Positions 1-11,859 of a stretch of DNA of 64,000 nucleotides are shown piece by piece. The stretch spans positions 604,501-668,500 of the forward strand of contig JAFEMH010000525.1 in NCBI GenBank assembly GCA_022495995.1. The letters run 5' to 3'. The position numbers were made by a program, and so were the translations under genes. The notes under the pieces are model-generated. The model ran no database searches, was not told the origin of the DNA, and worked only from the letters and a program-made list of their open reading frames with translations. This DNA is from Adenophora triphylla var. japonica. Lineage: Eukaryota > Streptophyta > Magnoliopsida > Asterales > Campanulaceae. Position 1 is the first letter of the stretch; each line of letters starts with the position of its first letter.

Positions 1-890
1 AAGATGAGGTGATCAGTTTTTATCCCTACGATCTGGCGGCCAGCGTGACTGCAAGGGAGCAAGTTTTGGTGATTCCGTGGCTGATTGACGATTGCATGTC
101 CAGTAGAATTTTAGTCGACACGGGGGCCTGCAAGGACATCTTCTACTACAAAACATTCCTCGACATGGGATTGACAGATGCAAGGTTTCAGGTCAGCTAG
201 AGGGTTTCATCAATCACAGGGTTGACGCCAAGGGGAAGACTGAGTTGGAGGTCGACATCGGGTAGCATCCTTTGAGAACAACAGCTAAGGTAACATTTAT
301 AGTCATTGACTTTATAAGTGATTACCATGCTATATTGGGTATGCCTGGATAGGTCGCTCTAGGGATGGTACCTTTAATTCCCCATCAGAGGGTCAAGTTT
401 CCCACCATGTTGGGAGTGGGGTACGTCCTAAGCACAGCTAGAGTACCTAGATCACGTGCTCCGGTCCAAGAAGAGGAGGGAATTGGAGATTGATACTCCA
501 GAGGCAAGCAGGAAGTTCCCAAAGTCTGTCACCGCTACTTCCAGATTATCAACGATCCAATGTGTTGAAGAGACGACCTTTCCCTCACAGGACCACGTCA
601 TGACTGAGCTGACACGTCTCTCTGAAAATACTTGGGTCGTGACAGATACAGTTTTGATCAACTAAATCATCATAGGTGACCTATGCCTCCAAGTTAATCA
701 AATCTCAGGGGCCTCCAACGGGGAAATAGCTGTTGAGCTAGATGGCATGATTGAAGAGGAAGCTCCACACTTGGGAGCTAAGGATAGAATAAGCGTCAGA
801 GAGATTATTATTGAAACTCTGCAGTTTAGAGACGGCCTAGAACTGGAACCAGTCGATGAGCTGTAAGAGATAGAAGCCAATCTCTCCTAC
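1..890 (+). pseudogene. Element A protease and linker to reverse transcriptase
   Basis: Remnant of the retropepsin-like aspartic protease that cleaves the Gag-Pol polyprotein. The active-site-like motif ILVDTGAC lies in a 63-codon open frame (9-200), and a second conserved stretch reading AILGMPG-like occurs near 333-350 after a frame break. The following 456-890 holds the linker leading into reverse transcriptase, in several frames with stops. The start of gag and of protease lies outside the window. The DTG triad is intact, but the frame is broken too often for function. The assignment rests on the motif and on its position just before reverse transcriptase. Confidence 0.75.
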
Positions 891-910
891 CCCGACCAAA
901 AAATCAGAAT

Positions 911-2292
911 ATGGAGACAAGTATCACCAGAAGAAAGGGTGGAGATAGTCGACCTGTTGAAGGAAACCACAGATGTTTTTTCCTGGAAGGTAGAAGACAT
1001 GAGGGAATCAAGGAGGAGGTCGCAGTGCATCGCCTGGAGGTCAACCCCACCATAAAATTCAAAAGACAAAAGCTAAGAGTTTTTGCTACAGACAAGGAGA
1101 TGGTCATCAACCAAGAGGTAAATAAACTCATTAGGGCAGGTATAATTAAAGAGGCATCCTACACTACTTGGCTGGCAAATGTAGTGATTGTCAAGAAGGC
1201 CAATGGAAAGTTGAGAATTTGTGTCGACTTCACCGACCTCAATGTAGCTTGCCTAAAAGACAGTTACCTACTCCCACGGATCAACAAGTTGGTTGAATCA
1301 ACAGCCTGACATGCCACCCTTAGTTTCCTCGATGCTTATTCAGGGTACCATCAGATCAGAATGCATGAGGATGACATTGAAAATACTGCCTTCCAAGCTG
1401 CTGGAGGGATATATTGCTACCCGAAAATGCCCTTCGGGCTGAAGAATGCTTGGGCTACTTATCAAAGGTTAGTGAATAGCTTTGCTACGCAGATTGGCCA
1501 AAAAATAGAGGCCTAGATCGATGACATGGTCATCAAAACCAAGGCTGGTCGTCATGTGGTCGACCTAAGGGAAACGTTCATCAATCTAGCAAATGACATG
1601 AAGCTAAATCCGAGCAACTGTGTGTTCGGAGTAGCTGCTGGAATGTTTCTGGGGTTCATGGTATCACAAAGGGGCATTGAGGCTAACCCGAAGAAAATAA
1701 AATCTTTGGTAGAGATGCAGGAACCAACGTATATCAAGGAGGTGCAACGGTGAATGGTAGGGTGGCAGATTTAGGTGGCTTCATAGCCAAGTCAGTGGAA
1801 AGGTCTCTCCCTTTCTTCTAAACTTTGAGAGGGACAAAAAACTTTGAGTGGAGAATCGAATGTTCCTCGTCGTTCCAACAACTTAAGGAATACCTCGCCT
1901 CTCCCCCATTGCTGAGTAGCCCGATCCAAGGAGAGAATATGTATGTCTACCTATCAGCTGGAGATCGAGCTGTGGCCACAGTGTTGTTCAGAGAGGAGAA
2001 TGGCCTTCAGAAACTAGTTTATTATGTGAGCAAGGCCTTGTCAGATGTGGAAGGAAGATACATCAATGCTGAGAAGGTAGCCTATGCCTTGGTGGTTGCA
2101 GCCAGAAAACTACGAGCATATTTCTCAGCTCACCCCATTATCGTGCTGACCAATGCTTTGAATAAGATATTGCATAAGCCGGAAAGTTCAGGCCGGCTAC
2201 TTAACTGGTCAATAGAATTGATGGAGTTTGACATTCAGTACAGGCCTCGAAAAGATTTGCAAGCTCAACCTTTGACAAAATTCTTGGTTTAG
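911..2292 (+). pseudogene. Element A reverse transcriptase and first RNase H
   Basis: Reverse transcriptase copies the element RNA into DNA in the virus-like particle. Recognisable blocks in order are the entry segment with VNKLIRAGIIKEA, the RICVDFTDLN block near 1215-1245, the SGYHQIRM block, MPFGLKNAWATYQR, and the catalytic YIDDM block near 1515-1530. There the tyrosine codon reads TAG, so the catalytic motif is preceded by a stop. A frame break near 1750-1830 separates it from the connection and the vestigial first RNase H (1825-2292, YYVSKALSDVEGRYINAEK). Further stops lie at about 1307 and 1515. This is an inactive relic of the Tat lineage. Confidence 0.92.
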
Positions 2293-2295
2293 ATT

Positions 2296-2790
2296 ATGTT
2301 CACCAAGGAAGATAATAAGGAGAGCACCCCAAGTGAGAGCTTGAAGGGAAAAGAACAATCGAGCCAATATACGGTGAATTTACCCTTTGACTGCTGGAAA
2401 GTTTATTCTGATGGATCTGCAAACAAGAATGTTAGTGGAGCTGGGATTGTGTTGATCGCGCCAGAAATTGGAAAGGCCTTTGAGGAAGATTTGAAGTTCA
2501 AATTCCAAGCCTCCAACAACCAGGCTGAATATGAGGCCTTGATTGCGGCGATTGAATATGCCAGATGCTTTGAGGCGACCAAGATCGTAGCTTATTGTGA
2601 CTCCCAACTGATCGTGAATCAAGTAAACGGAGAGTACGAGGTAGTCAATTCCATTCTGATCAAATACTGCGATCTAGTGAAAAAGTTGGCCCAAGACATA
2701 GAATTCTAGGAGATACAAAGGGTAGGCCGTGAAGAAAATGAATTGGCTGACCAACTTTCCAAGCTAGCTACGTAGGACGAGCAGCAATGA
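2296..2790 (+). pseudogene. Element A second (archaeal-type) RNase H
   Basis: Tat-lineage elements carry an extra RNase H between the old one and integrase, thought to remove RNA from the RNA-DNA hybrid. The four catalytic acids can be followed: D in VYSDGSANK, E in NNQAEYEAL, D in AYCDSQLIV and D in ENELADQLS. The last lies after a TAG at about 2707, so the domain is complete in content but interrupted. It follows directly on the first RNase H and is followed by about 90 bp of spacer before the integrase. Family placement is secure; function is lost. Confidence 0.88.
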
Positions 2791-2877
2791 GAACTAATCT
2801 CATACTTAGAGCATCCATCATATGAAAGAGTGCAGGTTCTATGCTCGGTCAACAGCTCTAAGTGATGGATTGACGAA

Positions 2878-4087
2878 ATGAAGGCTTACATCGAGACAGG
2901 CGAGCTACCAAATGTCGAGCAAAAGGTGAGAATGATCAAGAAGAAGCCCCCAAGGTTTGCTATACGTGGGGATGAATTGTTCAGAAGATCGTTTGTGAAA
3001 CCATTACTGAGGTGTGTTCACCCTATGGAGGTTCCTCAACTCTTGCTTGAAGTGCATAGTGGGGTATGTGGTGGACACCCGGGGGCCAGAACTTTGGCAG
3101 ACAAGATACTCACTTTGGGATACTATTGGCCTCATCTAAGAGAGGGTGCTCGTGAGTTCGTGAGGAAATGTGACAAATGCTAGAGGTATGCCGACCTACC
3201 AAAGCTCCCAACAACCGAACAAACACCGGTGATCGCAGCTTGGCCGTTCGACATGTGGGGGTAGATTTGATCGGACCCTTCCCACCCGCCCGTGGAAATT
3301 GTAAGTACGTTATTTTTGCCATTGATTACTTCACAAAGTGGATTGAAGCAAACCTTTGGCAAAAATAACAGAGGAAAAAGCCATCAACTTTATCCACGAT
3401 TACATTTGGTGCCGCTTTAGGGTACCACATTCAATTGTTTCAGACAACGGGCTACAATTTTCTTCAGCTTTTGAGACAGAAATGAATAGGCTGGGGGTAA
3501 AACATTGGAAGTCATCAGTTGCTTATCCACAAGGTAACGGAAAAGCAGAAGCAGCGAATAAACTAGTTTTGTCAGCAATAAGTAAGGGCGTCATTGGTCG
3601 AGCTGGAAGGTGGTTGGACGAACTACCCCTTGCTCTTTGGGCAGTCCGCACAACCACCCGGGGGCCTACAGGGGAAACTCCATTTGCCCTTACTTTTGGG
3701 TTGGAATCTATGGCATCTACAGAGCTACAAATTCCTACGACTAGGGTGGCTTTATTCGATCAAAATCAGAATAACTCCAACAGACTGCTCGACTTGGACT
3801 TGCTAGACGAGAAACGAATGACTGCTCAGCTTAGAATGGTAAACTACAAACAGAAAACTAATGGTTATCACGACAAGAAGGTCAGGAAGAGGTCGTTCAT
3901 CATGGGGGACTGCGTGCTAAGGAAGATCAAGGTAATTGGGAGAAAAGCTGAACATATTAAGTTATCTCCAAACTAGGAAGGACCCTACATCGTCACTAGA
4001 ATTGTTAAGGAGGGGACCTACATGATTAGTCATCCAGATGGTGACGAGCTAAAACATCCTTGGCATGCTAGCCACTTAGTTAGATAT
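2878..4087 (+). pseudogene. Element A integrase
   Basis: Integrase joins the cDNA ends to host DNA. The zinc-binding HHCC domain is seen as HSGVCGGHPGARTL followed by FVRKCDKC near 3050-3180, with a TAG directly after the last cysteine. The catalytic core shows the first aspartate in GVDLIGPFP, the second in VSDNGLQFS and the glutamate in PQGNGKAEAANK. The frame changes near 3230 and 3356. The C-terminal GPY/F-like part (EGPYIVTRIVKEGTYMI) follows a stop at 3976. The reading frame is cut at 4087 by the insertion of A1, close to its natural end (HASHLVRY). Confidence 0.92.
4083..4087. repeat. Left target-site duplication of A1 (GATAT)
   Basis: The 5 bp GATAT lies directly left of the TG that opens the A1 LTR and is repeated directly right of the other LTR at 13901-13905. 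Five bp is the usual duplication for Ty3/gypsy integration. Confidence 0.93.
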
Positions 4088-4668
4088 TGTTTTGGCTAAA
4101 AACAGTCAACAATGATAGAAATTGAAATGAAACTAAGGAGGGTGCAATGGAATATAATTGATGCAACAAAGTAATCAAGATGATTCGATCATATAACGAG
4201 GAAAACCCTTGAGATAACTATCTCGCCGGCACAAAAACTCGGGAGGTGATTATGAGCACCTACCTTCCCAAACAATTGTATTAATAGTGAATTACAAAGC
4301 GGAAAGCTATGGCGGATTACAAAGTATTTTTGAGCTGTGTGAGTGTAGTGCGTGTGTTATTGTGTTGTGTTTTTGTTTCCAGCCATAAGCTTATAAATAA
4401 GAAAGAAAATAACAAAAAAGATAAAGGCCTAACAAATTCCCTATAATCTCGGTGAGTTATCTACATCTTGACTAAGTCTTCCAAGCCGTTGAAAGGAGTC
4501 TGTTTGCCACATTTTTTCCACGCACTTTTTATCCCTGTAATTAAAATATAACGTAAATAAATAATTAAAAAATTTAAGTAAATAATTTTTACCTTGCCTT
4601 CGAGAGTGAAGATGTTGACATGCTGATAAAAACTCAAGACGTAGCAATCCTGATTTTTACCCACAACA
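4088..4668 (-). repeat. A1 3' LTR
   Basis: About 581 bp, opening with TGTTTTGGC and closing with CCACAACA on the plus strand. It is a near copy of 13323-13900; small differences include GTGCAATGG against GTACAATGG and a few A/T-tract length changes. Confidence 0.95.
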
Positions 4669-4683
4669 ATTGTCCCCAAAAAA
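4669..4683 (-). other. A1 polypurine tract
   Basis: On the minus strand a G/A-rich run (TTTTTTGGGGACAAT) ends directly at the 3' LTR. This is the usual place and composition of the primer for plus-strand DNA synthesis. Confidence 0.7.
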
Positions 4684-4956
4684 CTGTCTTTTAAATGAAT
4701 TTAAAAGGTCAGTTTTTTCTACTAATTTCTAGAAACTCTGCGGTTAAGTTAATGAGGAGTTATGTGGCGGTTGAGGAGTTAACCTCCATTTAATTAGCGT
4801 AACTACCCCAAGATCTATAGTTTTTAACTGGAAAACCTTTTTCACTTTCTCCTTCACCTTTTCCCATCACTTTCATCCGTTCTTCTTCACGGCGGTGAAT
4901 CTTCCTTGAAGGTAAAATCTTTCCCTCTCTTTTTCTTCCTGTTGCTTTTTCAAAAA

Positions 4957-6591
4957 ATGGTGAAATCAAAAAAGGGAAAAGCCACGAAAAATCCTCTAAG
5001 TTTAAACGAGGACGAGGGTTTCTCGTGCGAAGGTTTGTTGAAAAAACAAGATGAAGAAATCTGTGTTTTTAACAATGAACTGATCGAATCCCTCAAAGAT
5101 CGACACTTCTTCCCGGATTCTACCATCTTTAGACCATTCGATGTTCTTCTTAGATCTGATTTCGTTTCTCCGAAATGGGTTTGTCTTTATGAGTATCCCT
5201 TTACTTTGAGTTTTTCTTATCCTTTCCCTGCAATGATAAACGAGTTTTTTAGAATGACTAACCTTGCTATTGTACAAGTGATGCCCATAGTTTGGAAGAT
5301 CTTTTCTTGTGTCTTGAGGGTAAACCGTGAATTCGGTTTAGATATAGGTTTGAAGGAGTTTGCCTTCGTGTATGAACTCCAAACTTTTGGTTCCATGAGG
5401 TACCTTCTTAAGACTAGGTCTAGAATGAAACCCTTGTTCTTGAAGTAACTGTGAGTGATAGGGGTTGGAAATCAAAATATTTCTTTGTCGAGAAGGATTC
5501 CTTGGAGGAAGGAGATTTCTTGGCAACTGAATGGAATAGGGAAGGTATCCCTTCTTTCAAACTTCAATTTTTCCTTATTTCCTGCACTTACCTGTTGTAA
5601 TTTCTTTGTTTGTTTTTGCAGCTATCGATTGGGCTAAGCTTTTCCCTCCATCTGCTGAAACAATTGGGAAAGTGAATAGGCTGTTGGAATTCTCAGAGGG
5701 GGAGAGATCTTTCCAACCTTACGAAGACATAACTGTTTCTGAAAATAAGGAGATACCACCCTCCACTGAGATGTTTACTGGTAAGATTTTTTTGATCTTT
5801 GTGCAAATTTCTTGGTGTTGCTAGATTTTACACTCTTCTGATAGAGCATTTCTTTTGACAGTTTCAAAATCAACTGCTGCCTTTTCTCTCAAGGATCTTC
5901 AAGACTTTGTGAGGCAAACTCAGGCAAGCAATCAAATGTTGGTGCCTAAAAGGGAGATGGAGGCGCCATTTGTGGGAGCCAGGGTGAAGAAGAGGAAGAG
6001 CAGTTCAAAGAAGTAATAATTGTAGATGAAACAGGTCTAGGAGATGTGGAAGAAGCATTGGCTAAGGATGCAGTGGTAAGTCTCTTTGGAAAACAGTGGT
6101 TCAAATATATTCCTATTTTGAATAATGTAACTTAAGGTTTTTGATTGAATTTTTGTCTTTTGTAGGGTGTTGATACTGCTAAGATGAAAATGAACAGTCT
6201 AGAGGAAAGAAATAGGAAGTTGGTGTTGGAAGTTATCCAAGTCAAGAAACAGAGGGAAGCTGGGGCAAAGAAGATTGAAGATTTGCAAAAGGAGGTGGAA
6301 AGTTTGATGACAGGAATGTCTTCTCTTCAAGACACGGAGCTGCATGAGATTGAGGATTTAAAGAAGAACAGGATGGCCTCTGTTGCCCGAAGTATGATAG
6401 AGATCAAGGTTCAGATGATGGAGGAATTTCAGGACGGGAAGCACAAAGAGTGGGATGTTGAACAACAACGTTCCCTCTAAAAGGCTTTGGATGCCAAGGG
6501 AGAGGAGGTAGGAGATGGATCCTCAGCAGCCAAGGGTGATGATATCCTTGAGGAAGGAGCAGCGACATCAGCGGCAGTAGCCACCCCGTGA
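4957..6591 (+). pseudogene. A1 antisense gene, Transposase_28-like with coiled coil
   Basis: A gene on the strand opposite to gag-pol, between integrase and the 3' LTR, as in other Retand-like elements. The chosen start is MVKSKKGKATK at 4957, behind a CT-rich leader. The first exon holds the family pattern (DVLLRSDFVSPKWVCLYEYPF, then FFRMTNLAIVQVMP and WKIFSCVLRV). A frame break lies near 5445 before GWKSKYFFVEKDS. Likely introns with GT and AG ends lie at about 5545-5620, 5780-5861 and 6076-6166. The last exon (6167-6480) is a predicted coiled coil (MNSLEERNRKLVLEVIQVKK), then a stop and an acidic tail. The molecular role of this family is unknown; the name Transposase_28 does not mean that it transposes anything. 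Confidence 0.72.
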
Positions 6592-7609
6592 AGGAATATG
6601 GTAAAAACTTTTGGTTTTTGAAAAATTTGGTTTGAAAACTTTGGTTTTAACTGGGCTGTGTCCCAAAGACAATATTTTGGTTTGTAATCGGCCCATAAGG
6701 GCCAAGACAATTTGTTTTTTGAGTGTTGGGTTGGTCCAGCACTCTTTATGCTTTCTGTAGGAAAACTTTTGCTTGGGTTTTGATAAAAACTTTCCCCAAG
6801 TATCTTTTGAAAAATGATTTTAGGAGGTTGATATCTTAACTTCTCCGTAGATGGTAACAACTTGCGAGTGGATATAGAAATCCTTTGCAATTACTTAGAT
6901 TGACATGTAAATGTCAATAACCGTTTGTTCTTAGATGACACGTATGTGTCATAACCAATTGTAAATATCTTAGGGTCTAACTCATTGATTGAGTGATAAT
7001 GGGTAATTCGTATATATTAAACTTACGGGCCCACCACACACCTGAATCAAGGTTGGCATCGTGCGCTCCAGGCGAGGTGTTTAAACCTTAAAGCGGTGAA
7101 AGAAAGTAATTTCTTTAAACCTTTGAAGGGATTAAGTACCTTGAACAGAGGTGAGATGGCCAGTCTCAAAACGGTTGTTTTCACTAGGATTTAGACTGAA
7201 TTTAGAGACTTCCAATTTAAGGTGTCAACTTCTTGCAAAATAACAAGTCAATGAAAGATTTCCAACATCTCTTCTGATGTCACATTTTATTTGATAAAAG
7301 AAGATAAATGAACTATAAAAATACTTTCTAAACATAGAGTAAGAGATAGCCCGTACCTAATTTAAGATGTTAAGTCCCTGGGAGGATGCTTACATCTGAG
7401 TTAACCGATGAGTTTCATTCTAATGTTTCTCGTTTCCTTGCAAAACAGAAACATGTTAGGGGTGGGCGTTAGCTTAGCTAACGCCCCTCCGATGCTTAAG
7501 TTAGTAATTATTCCACAAAAAATAGATGAAGATAGAAACAAACACTTTTATTGAATTTAGATTGGTAAAGATCGTACCTTGGTTTTATTTGTAAAATAAT
7601 CATGCGAAC
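6592..7609. other. A1 non-coding stretch between antisense gene and integrase end
   Basis: About 1 kb without a convincing reading frame. It holds the 3' end of the antisense gene and AT-rich sequence. I see no strong tandem repeat or structured motif here. Confidence 0.55.
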
Positions 7610-8396
7610 TTACATAAAGTAGGTTTTGAGATGGATGGCATTCCAACTTCTGGGAATCCTTGCTCCTTCCAGAGTCGATAGCCAATAGGAACCTTTGCCC
7701 GCTTCAGCATCTACTAGGTATGGCACTTCCCATTTGGGAGCCATCTTTCCAGCATTGGGCTCTCTTGTATTCTGAAACACCTTTCGTAGGACTAGATCAC
7801 CAACTTGGAATTTTCGCAATCTGACATTCTTGTTGTAGGATCTTGCAATCCTCTGCTGATATGCTGCTATCCTCATTTTAGCAAGGTCCCTCAGTTCATC
7901 AATGGTGTCCAGATCATGACTCAGGTTGGTATCATTTTGCTCGGGTGTCATCATCTTGAATTTGGCAGTGGGGATGACAACTTCTGTCGGGATGACCGCT
8001 TCTGCTCCAAACACTAAAGAATAGGGGGTTTGACCTGTCGCGTTCTTTGGTGTGGTTCTATCTGCCCAAAGGACAAAGGGAAGCTCCTCTGCCCATCTTC
8101 CTTTCTTTTGATCTAGCCTCTTCTTTAGGTTATTGATGATTATTTTGTTGCTTGATTCTACCTGACCATTAGCTTGAGGATGCACAGGTGAAGATGTCAC
8201 CATCTTAACTCCCCACCTAGTAAGAAAATCTTGGGTCTTCTTGCTGATGAATTGAGAGCCGTTGTCACATATTATTTCAGAGGGGATGCCAAACCTACTA
8301 AATATATTTCTCTTAATGAAGGATATGACTTCCTTATCACGAACTTGCACATAGGACTCAGCCTCAACCCATTTAGAGAAATAATCAGTCATAGCA
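7610..8396 (-). pseudogene. A1 integrase, catalytic and C-terminal half
   Basis: The open frame starts at MTDYFSKWVEAE (first base 8392). It carries the second catalytic aspartate in IICDNGSQF, the glutamate in PQANGQVESSNK, and a long C-terminal region with VGDLVLRKVF and the GPY/F-like segment APKWEVPYLVDAEAGKGSYWL. It ends with HLKTYFM and a stop at 7610. It is separated from its N-terminal half only by the 23-bp duplication at 8374-8419. All three catalytic acids exist across the two pieces, so the break is recent. Confidence 0.92.
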
Positions 8397-8419
8397 TAGA
8401 GAAATAATCAGTCATAGCA
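8374..8419. repeat. 23-bp tandem duplication breaking A1 integrase
   Basis: Two back-to-back exact copies of a 23-bp unit (8374-8396 and 8397-8419, beginning TAGAGAAATAATCAG). Twenty-three bp is not a multiple of three, so the integrase frame stops after AMTDYFSML. Confidence 0.93.
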
Positions 8420-9558
8420 AGTAAGAATACTTTTCCTCCAGGGGCTTTAGGTAATTTTCCTACTATATCCATTCCCCACCTCATGAACGGCCAAGGAGAG
8501 AGGATTGGATGAAGCAATTCTGTGGGCTGGTGCAAGATGTCGCTATGCCTCTGGCAGGAATCACATTTCTTGGCAAAGATGGTAGCATCTTGGCGCATTG
8601 TTGGCCAGTAATAACCCATTCTTAGAGCCTTTGTATATAAGCTTCTGCCCCCAGAATGGTTACCACATGATCCTTCATGTAACTCTCTTAGGACTTCTTT
8701 AGCTTGGTCGGCTTCGAGACATCTCAAATATGGGCCTGCAAATGATTTTTTAAATAGCACCTTATCTATTAATATAAATCTTGAAATTCTTACCCTGAAT
8801 GCTCTAGCATTCTTTTCCTCATCAGGGATAGTACCATCTTGAAGATATTTGATTATTGGCGTCGTCCAAGATATCTGCATCTGACTATCAGGGATGTCGT
8901 CATCTATACAGAATAGTTCTAACCTTTCCACAGCAGGGATGTTAACATGTATGATTGGGATATTGGTCTCAGATAAACTTTTGAAAGCTGATCCAAGATT
9001 AGCCAATGCATCTGCTTGAGAATTATCTTCTCGAGGTATTTGTTCGAAAGAGAATATTTGAAATTTGCTTGCCAAAATTTTTACAATGCCTAAATAAGCT
9101 GTCATCTTGGCATTTTTTACTGCATAAGAATAGTTAAAATGATTTACAAGTAATAATAAATCACTATATACCTGTATTGCTTTAATGTTCATGTCTAGAG
9201 CAACGGTTAGGCCCACGATTAAGGCTTCATACTCTGCTTCATTATTGGTGGCTTTAAAATCACAATTGATGGCCTGGGGTATGATGTACCCTTGTGGTGA
9301 CTTTACGACAATACCTAGCCCTGTGCCCCTCATATTAGAAGCACCATCTGTGAATAGAGTCCACATCCTCAAGATGTCCCCATCTTGGAGTTGTTGGACC
9401 TCAAGTTCTACTTCTGGTTGCATACTTGGACTAAAGTCTGCCACAAAATCTACAAGTGCTTGTGATTTTATTGCTATTCTGGGCTCATATTTGATGTTAT
9501 AAGTACTTAACTGAACGGAACACTTGGCCATCCTTCTTGACATTTCTGGTTTTCTCAT
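8389..9558 (-). pseudogene. A1 second RNase H and integrase N-terminal half
   Basis: A 389-codon frame. It begins in the connection to RNase H (CSVQLSTYNIKYEPR, near residue 15), then shows the archaeal-type RNase H with D in LFTDGASNMRG, E in NNEAEYEAL, D in VYSDLLLLVN and D in NSQADALANLG. Next comes the integrase zinc domain (HEGSCGNHSGGRSL with KKCDSCQRH) and the first catalytic aspartate in [14 protein letters not shown]. It ends early at the 23-bp duplication. The DSQ of the third RNase H block reads DLL, an unusual change. The upstream part, the vestigial first RNase H, is degraded in 9559-9714. Confidence 0.92.
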
Positions 9559-9714
9559 AACACTTTTATTGGATAGTTAGTATGAATGATAATAGCATGA
9601 GTTTCAAAATAATGTCTTAATTGAAGCAGAGATTAAAGATAATATTAACTTTTCAAGGTGTGAATACCTGGTTTCCGCATCGAGCAATGTTTTACTTACA
9701 TAGTATATTGGCTG

Positions 9715-10833
9715 CTAAATGCCATCTTGATCAGGGACCAGGACGGCACTAACTGCGGTTTCGGAGACAGCTAAGTAGACACACAATGGCTCACCTTCTT
9801 GAGGCTTTGAAATAAGGGGAGGTGTTGACATGTACAGCTTCAAATCTTGAAAGGCTTGTTCATGCTTATCAGTCCACTCAAACCTAGAATTCTTCTTCAA
9901 GATGTCATAGAACGGCTTGCATCTGTCTGAGGATTTTGAGATGAATCGATTCAATGCTGCCACCTTCCCAGTCAATCTTTGAACATCTTTTATGGATTTG
10001 GGTGACGTTAAGTTGATGATGGCTTTTATTTGTTCTGGACTTGCTTCTATCCCTCTCTGCATCACCATGTACCCCAAGAATTTCCTGGACTTCATGCCAA
10101 AATTGCATTTTGCTGGGTTCAGCTTCATGTTGAACTTGTCTAGAATGTCAAATGCTTGAGCAAGATCTCGAACATGATCTTCAGCCTTCTTCGACTTTAT
10201 CACCATATCGTCGATGTATACCTCCATAGTGTCCCCAATCTGCTCTTTAAACGTCATGTTGACTAGCCTCTGATATGTAGCACCTGCATTTCTTAGTCCA
10301 AAAGGAATTGCAATATAACAATAAATACCTGTTGTGGTGATGAAGGCGGTATCCTCTTGGTCGGATGGCTCCATCTGGATTTGCTGGAATCCTGAAGACG
10401 CATCTAGGAAAGTCAACACTTCATGTCCACAAGTAGCATCTACCAGAGTATCAATGTGTGGCAAGGGGAAAGGATCTTTTGGACAAGCTTTGTTCAAGTC
10501 TGTGAAGTCAACACAAACTCTCCATTTTCCGTTCTTCTTTTCTTCTACCACCACAATTTCTAGCCATCTTGGGTATTCGACCTCTCTGATCATCTTAGCT
10601 TTGAGCAGTCTGTCCACTTCTTCTTGGATGATAATGTTCCTTTCCTGTGCGAACTTCCTTCTCTTTTGGTGGATTGGTCTAAAGGATGGATCAATGTTGA
10701 GTTTGTGGGTGATCACATCTTTACTGATGCCTGTCATATCTTCATGTTTCCATGCGAAGCTTCTAATCCTGCTTTTCAAAAGATTAATAAGATCTTCTTC
10801 TATTTTTGCTGGAACATCTTGGCCAACCAGCAC
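9715..10833 (-). CDS. A1 reverse transcriptase (open 372 codons)
   Basis: Reverse transcriptase domain with all blocks in one open frame. The pre-finger region (VGQDVPAKIEEDLINLL) is followed by VDRLLKAKMIREVEYP, WRVCVDFTDLNKACPKD, LDASSGFQQIQM, IPFGLRNAGATYQR, the catalytic VYIDDMVIKSK and the thumb LNPAKCNFGMKSRKFLGYMV. The connection runs into LCVYLAVSETAVSAVL, where the frame stops just before YYVSKTLLDAETRYSH. It is the best-preserved part of A1. It lies between the protease (frame break near 10924) and a deleted RNase H start, so it is one piece of a broken polyprotein rather than a free gene. Confidence 0.93.
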   Translation of the reverse strand: MLVGQDVPAKIEEDLINLLKSRIRSFAWKHEDMTGISKDVITHKLNIDPSFRPIHQKRRKFAQERNIIIQEEVDRLLKAKMIREVEYPRWLEIVVVEEKKNGKWRVCVDFTDLNKACPKDPFPLPHIDTLVDATCGHEVLTFLDASSGFQQIQMEPSDQEDTAFITTTGIYCYIAIPFGLRNAGATYQRLVNMTFKEQIGDTMEVYIDDMVIKSKKAEDHVRDLAQAFDILDKFNMKLNPAKCNFGMKSRKFLGYMVMQRGIEASPEQIKAIINLTSPKSIKDVQRLTGKVAALNRFISKSSDRCKPFYDILKKNSRFEWTDKHEQAFQDLKLYMSTPPLISKPQEGEPLCVYLAVSETAVSAVLVPDQDGI

Positions 10834-10923
10834 CTTCAGATATGGGTTTGAAGGATCTAAGAGTATCTCTTTTAAATCATGCTCCTTCGCCTCCAGAACC
10901 TCACGGGCCTTTCTCTGTAATTG

Positions 10924-11811
10924 CTATGCCATCTTAGGGGTTGTTAATGTCTTCATGTAAGTCATATAACATTCATTAGCTGACTGTTGATCACTGTAAA
11001 CCTTGACAACACCCCAAGGTGTTGGCATCTTGACACATTGGTGATAGGTGGATGGTATAGCCTTCATCCCATGGATCCACGATCTTCCCAGGATTACATT
11101 ATAACAAGTTGCACTATCAATTACACAGAATTTCTCCATGGAATTGATACCCTAGACGTAGACTTGAAGTGTAATTTCACCCACTGTACTTTTGGTTTCT
11201 CCACTGAAACCCACGAGCACCGAGGTCCTTTTTACAATGCTGTCTTCGGGAATCTTCATTTCCTTCAGATCATCCAGCATGATGAGATTCACAGAGCTGC
11301 CCCCATCTATTAGGATACGTCTGACCTTGCAGTTGGCTATCTGAAGTGCAATGACCAAGGCGTCATGATGTGGATCCATAACATTGTCCCGGTCATTTTC
11401 TTCGAAGGAGATGACATCTTGAGATGTGAGCTGTGACATCTTGGAGGATCTCTCGGGTTTCTCATCCTTAGCTTGCTTAGTAAATCTCTTAGGTGCAGAA
11501 TAAGAAGTACCAAAAATATCAGAACCACCACTAGTAACATTAATTACCTTTGTTATTGGTGGAGGAGATGGTGGTCTGGTTGCAATGGGTTCTTTGTTCT
11601 CCATCTTGGTCTTGCGGTTCCCAAGGAGCTCTTTAAGATGTCCCTTAGACAACAGGTAACTAATCTCTCTCCTCAAGGCGAAGCAATCTTTGGTAAGATG
11701 TCCAAAATCGTCATGATAGGCGCACCATTTGGATTTGTCCTTCCATCCGGATGACTTGTTAGTCTTTCGAGGCCACCTTGCTTTATCTCCAAGATTGCTC
11801 ATTGCACACAA
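10924..11811 (-). pseudogene. A1 nucleocapsid zinc knuckle and aspartic protease
   Basis: Two frames in series. The first (11811-11152) holds a CX2H-type knuckle (WCAYHDDFGHLTKDC), a basic linker, and the protease with RRILIDGGSSVNLIM. The active site reads D-G-G rather than D-T/S-G, a variant I have seen in this lineage. After a TAG at 11152 the second frame (11139-10924) continues with CVIDSATCYNVILGRSWIHGM, the second conserved protease segment (ILGR). The stop between them is the only visible break, so the domain was probably functional until recently. Confidence 0.88.
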
Positions 11812-11859
11812 AATACCTGAGACATCAACAGAAAAACAATAATCCGAAATTTTAGGAGA

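Larger units (their letters stand above)
1..4087 (+). mobile_element. Element A, left part (Retand-like Ty3/gypsy)
   Basis: Decayed pol region of a plus-strand Ty3/gypsy element that begins left of the window. The order protease, reverse transcriptase, RNase H, second RNase H, integrase is that of the Tat lineage. The coding frame stops at 4087, where element A1 is inserted, and element A resumes at 13901. Many stops and frame breaks show that it is an old copy. Confidence 0.93.

Noticed and set aside
9185..9502. Plus-strand 105-codon frame in A1
   Set aside because: Opposite strand of the RNase H coding region, with no family pattern of its own.
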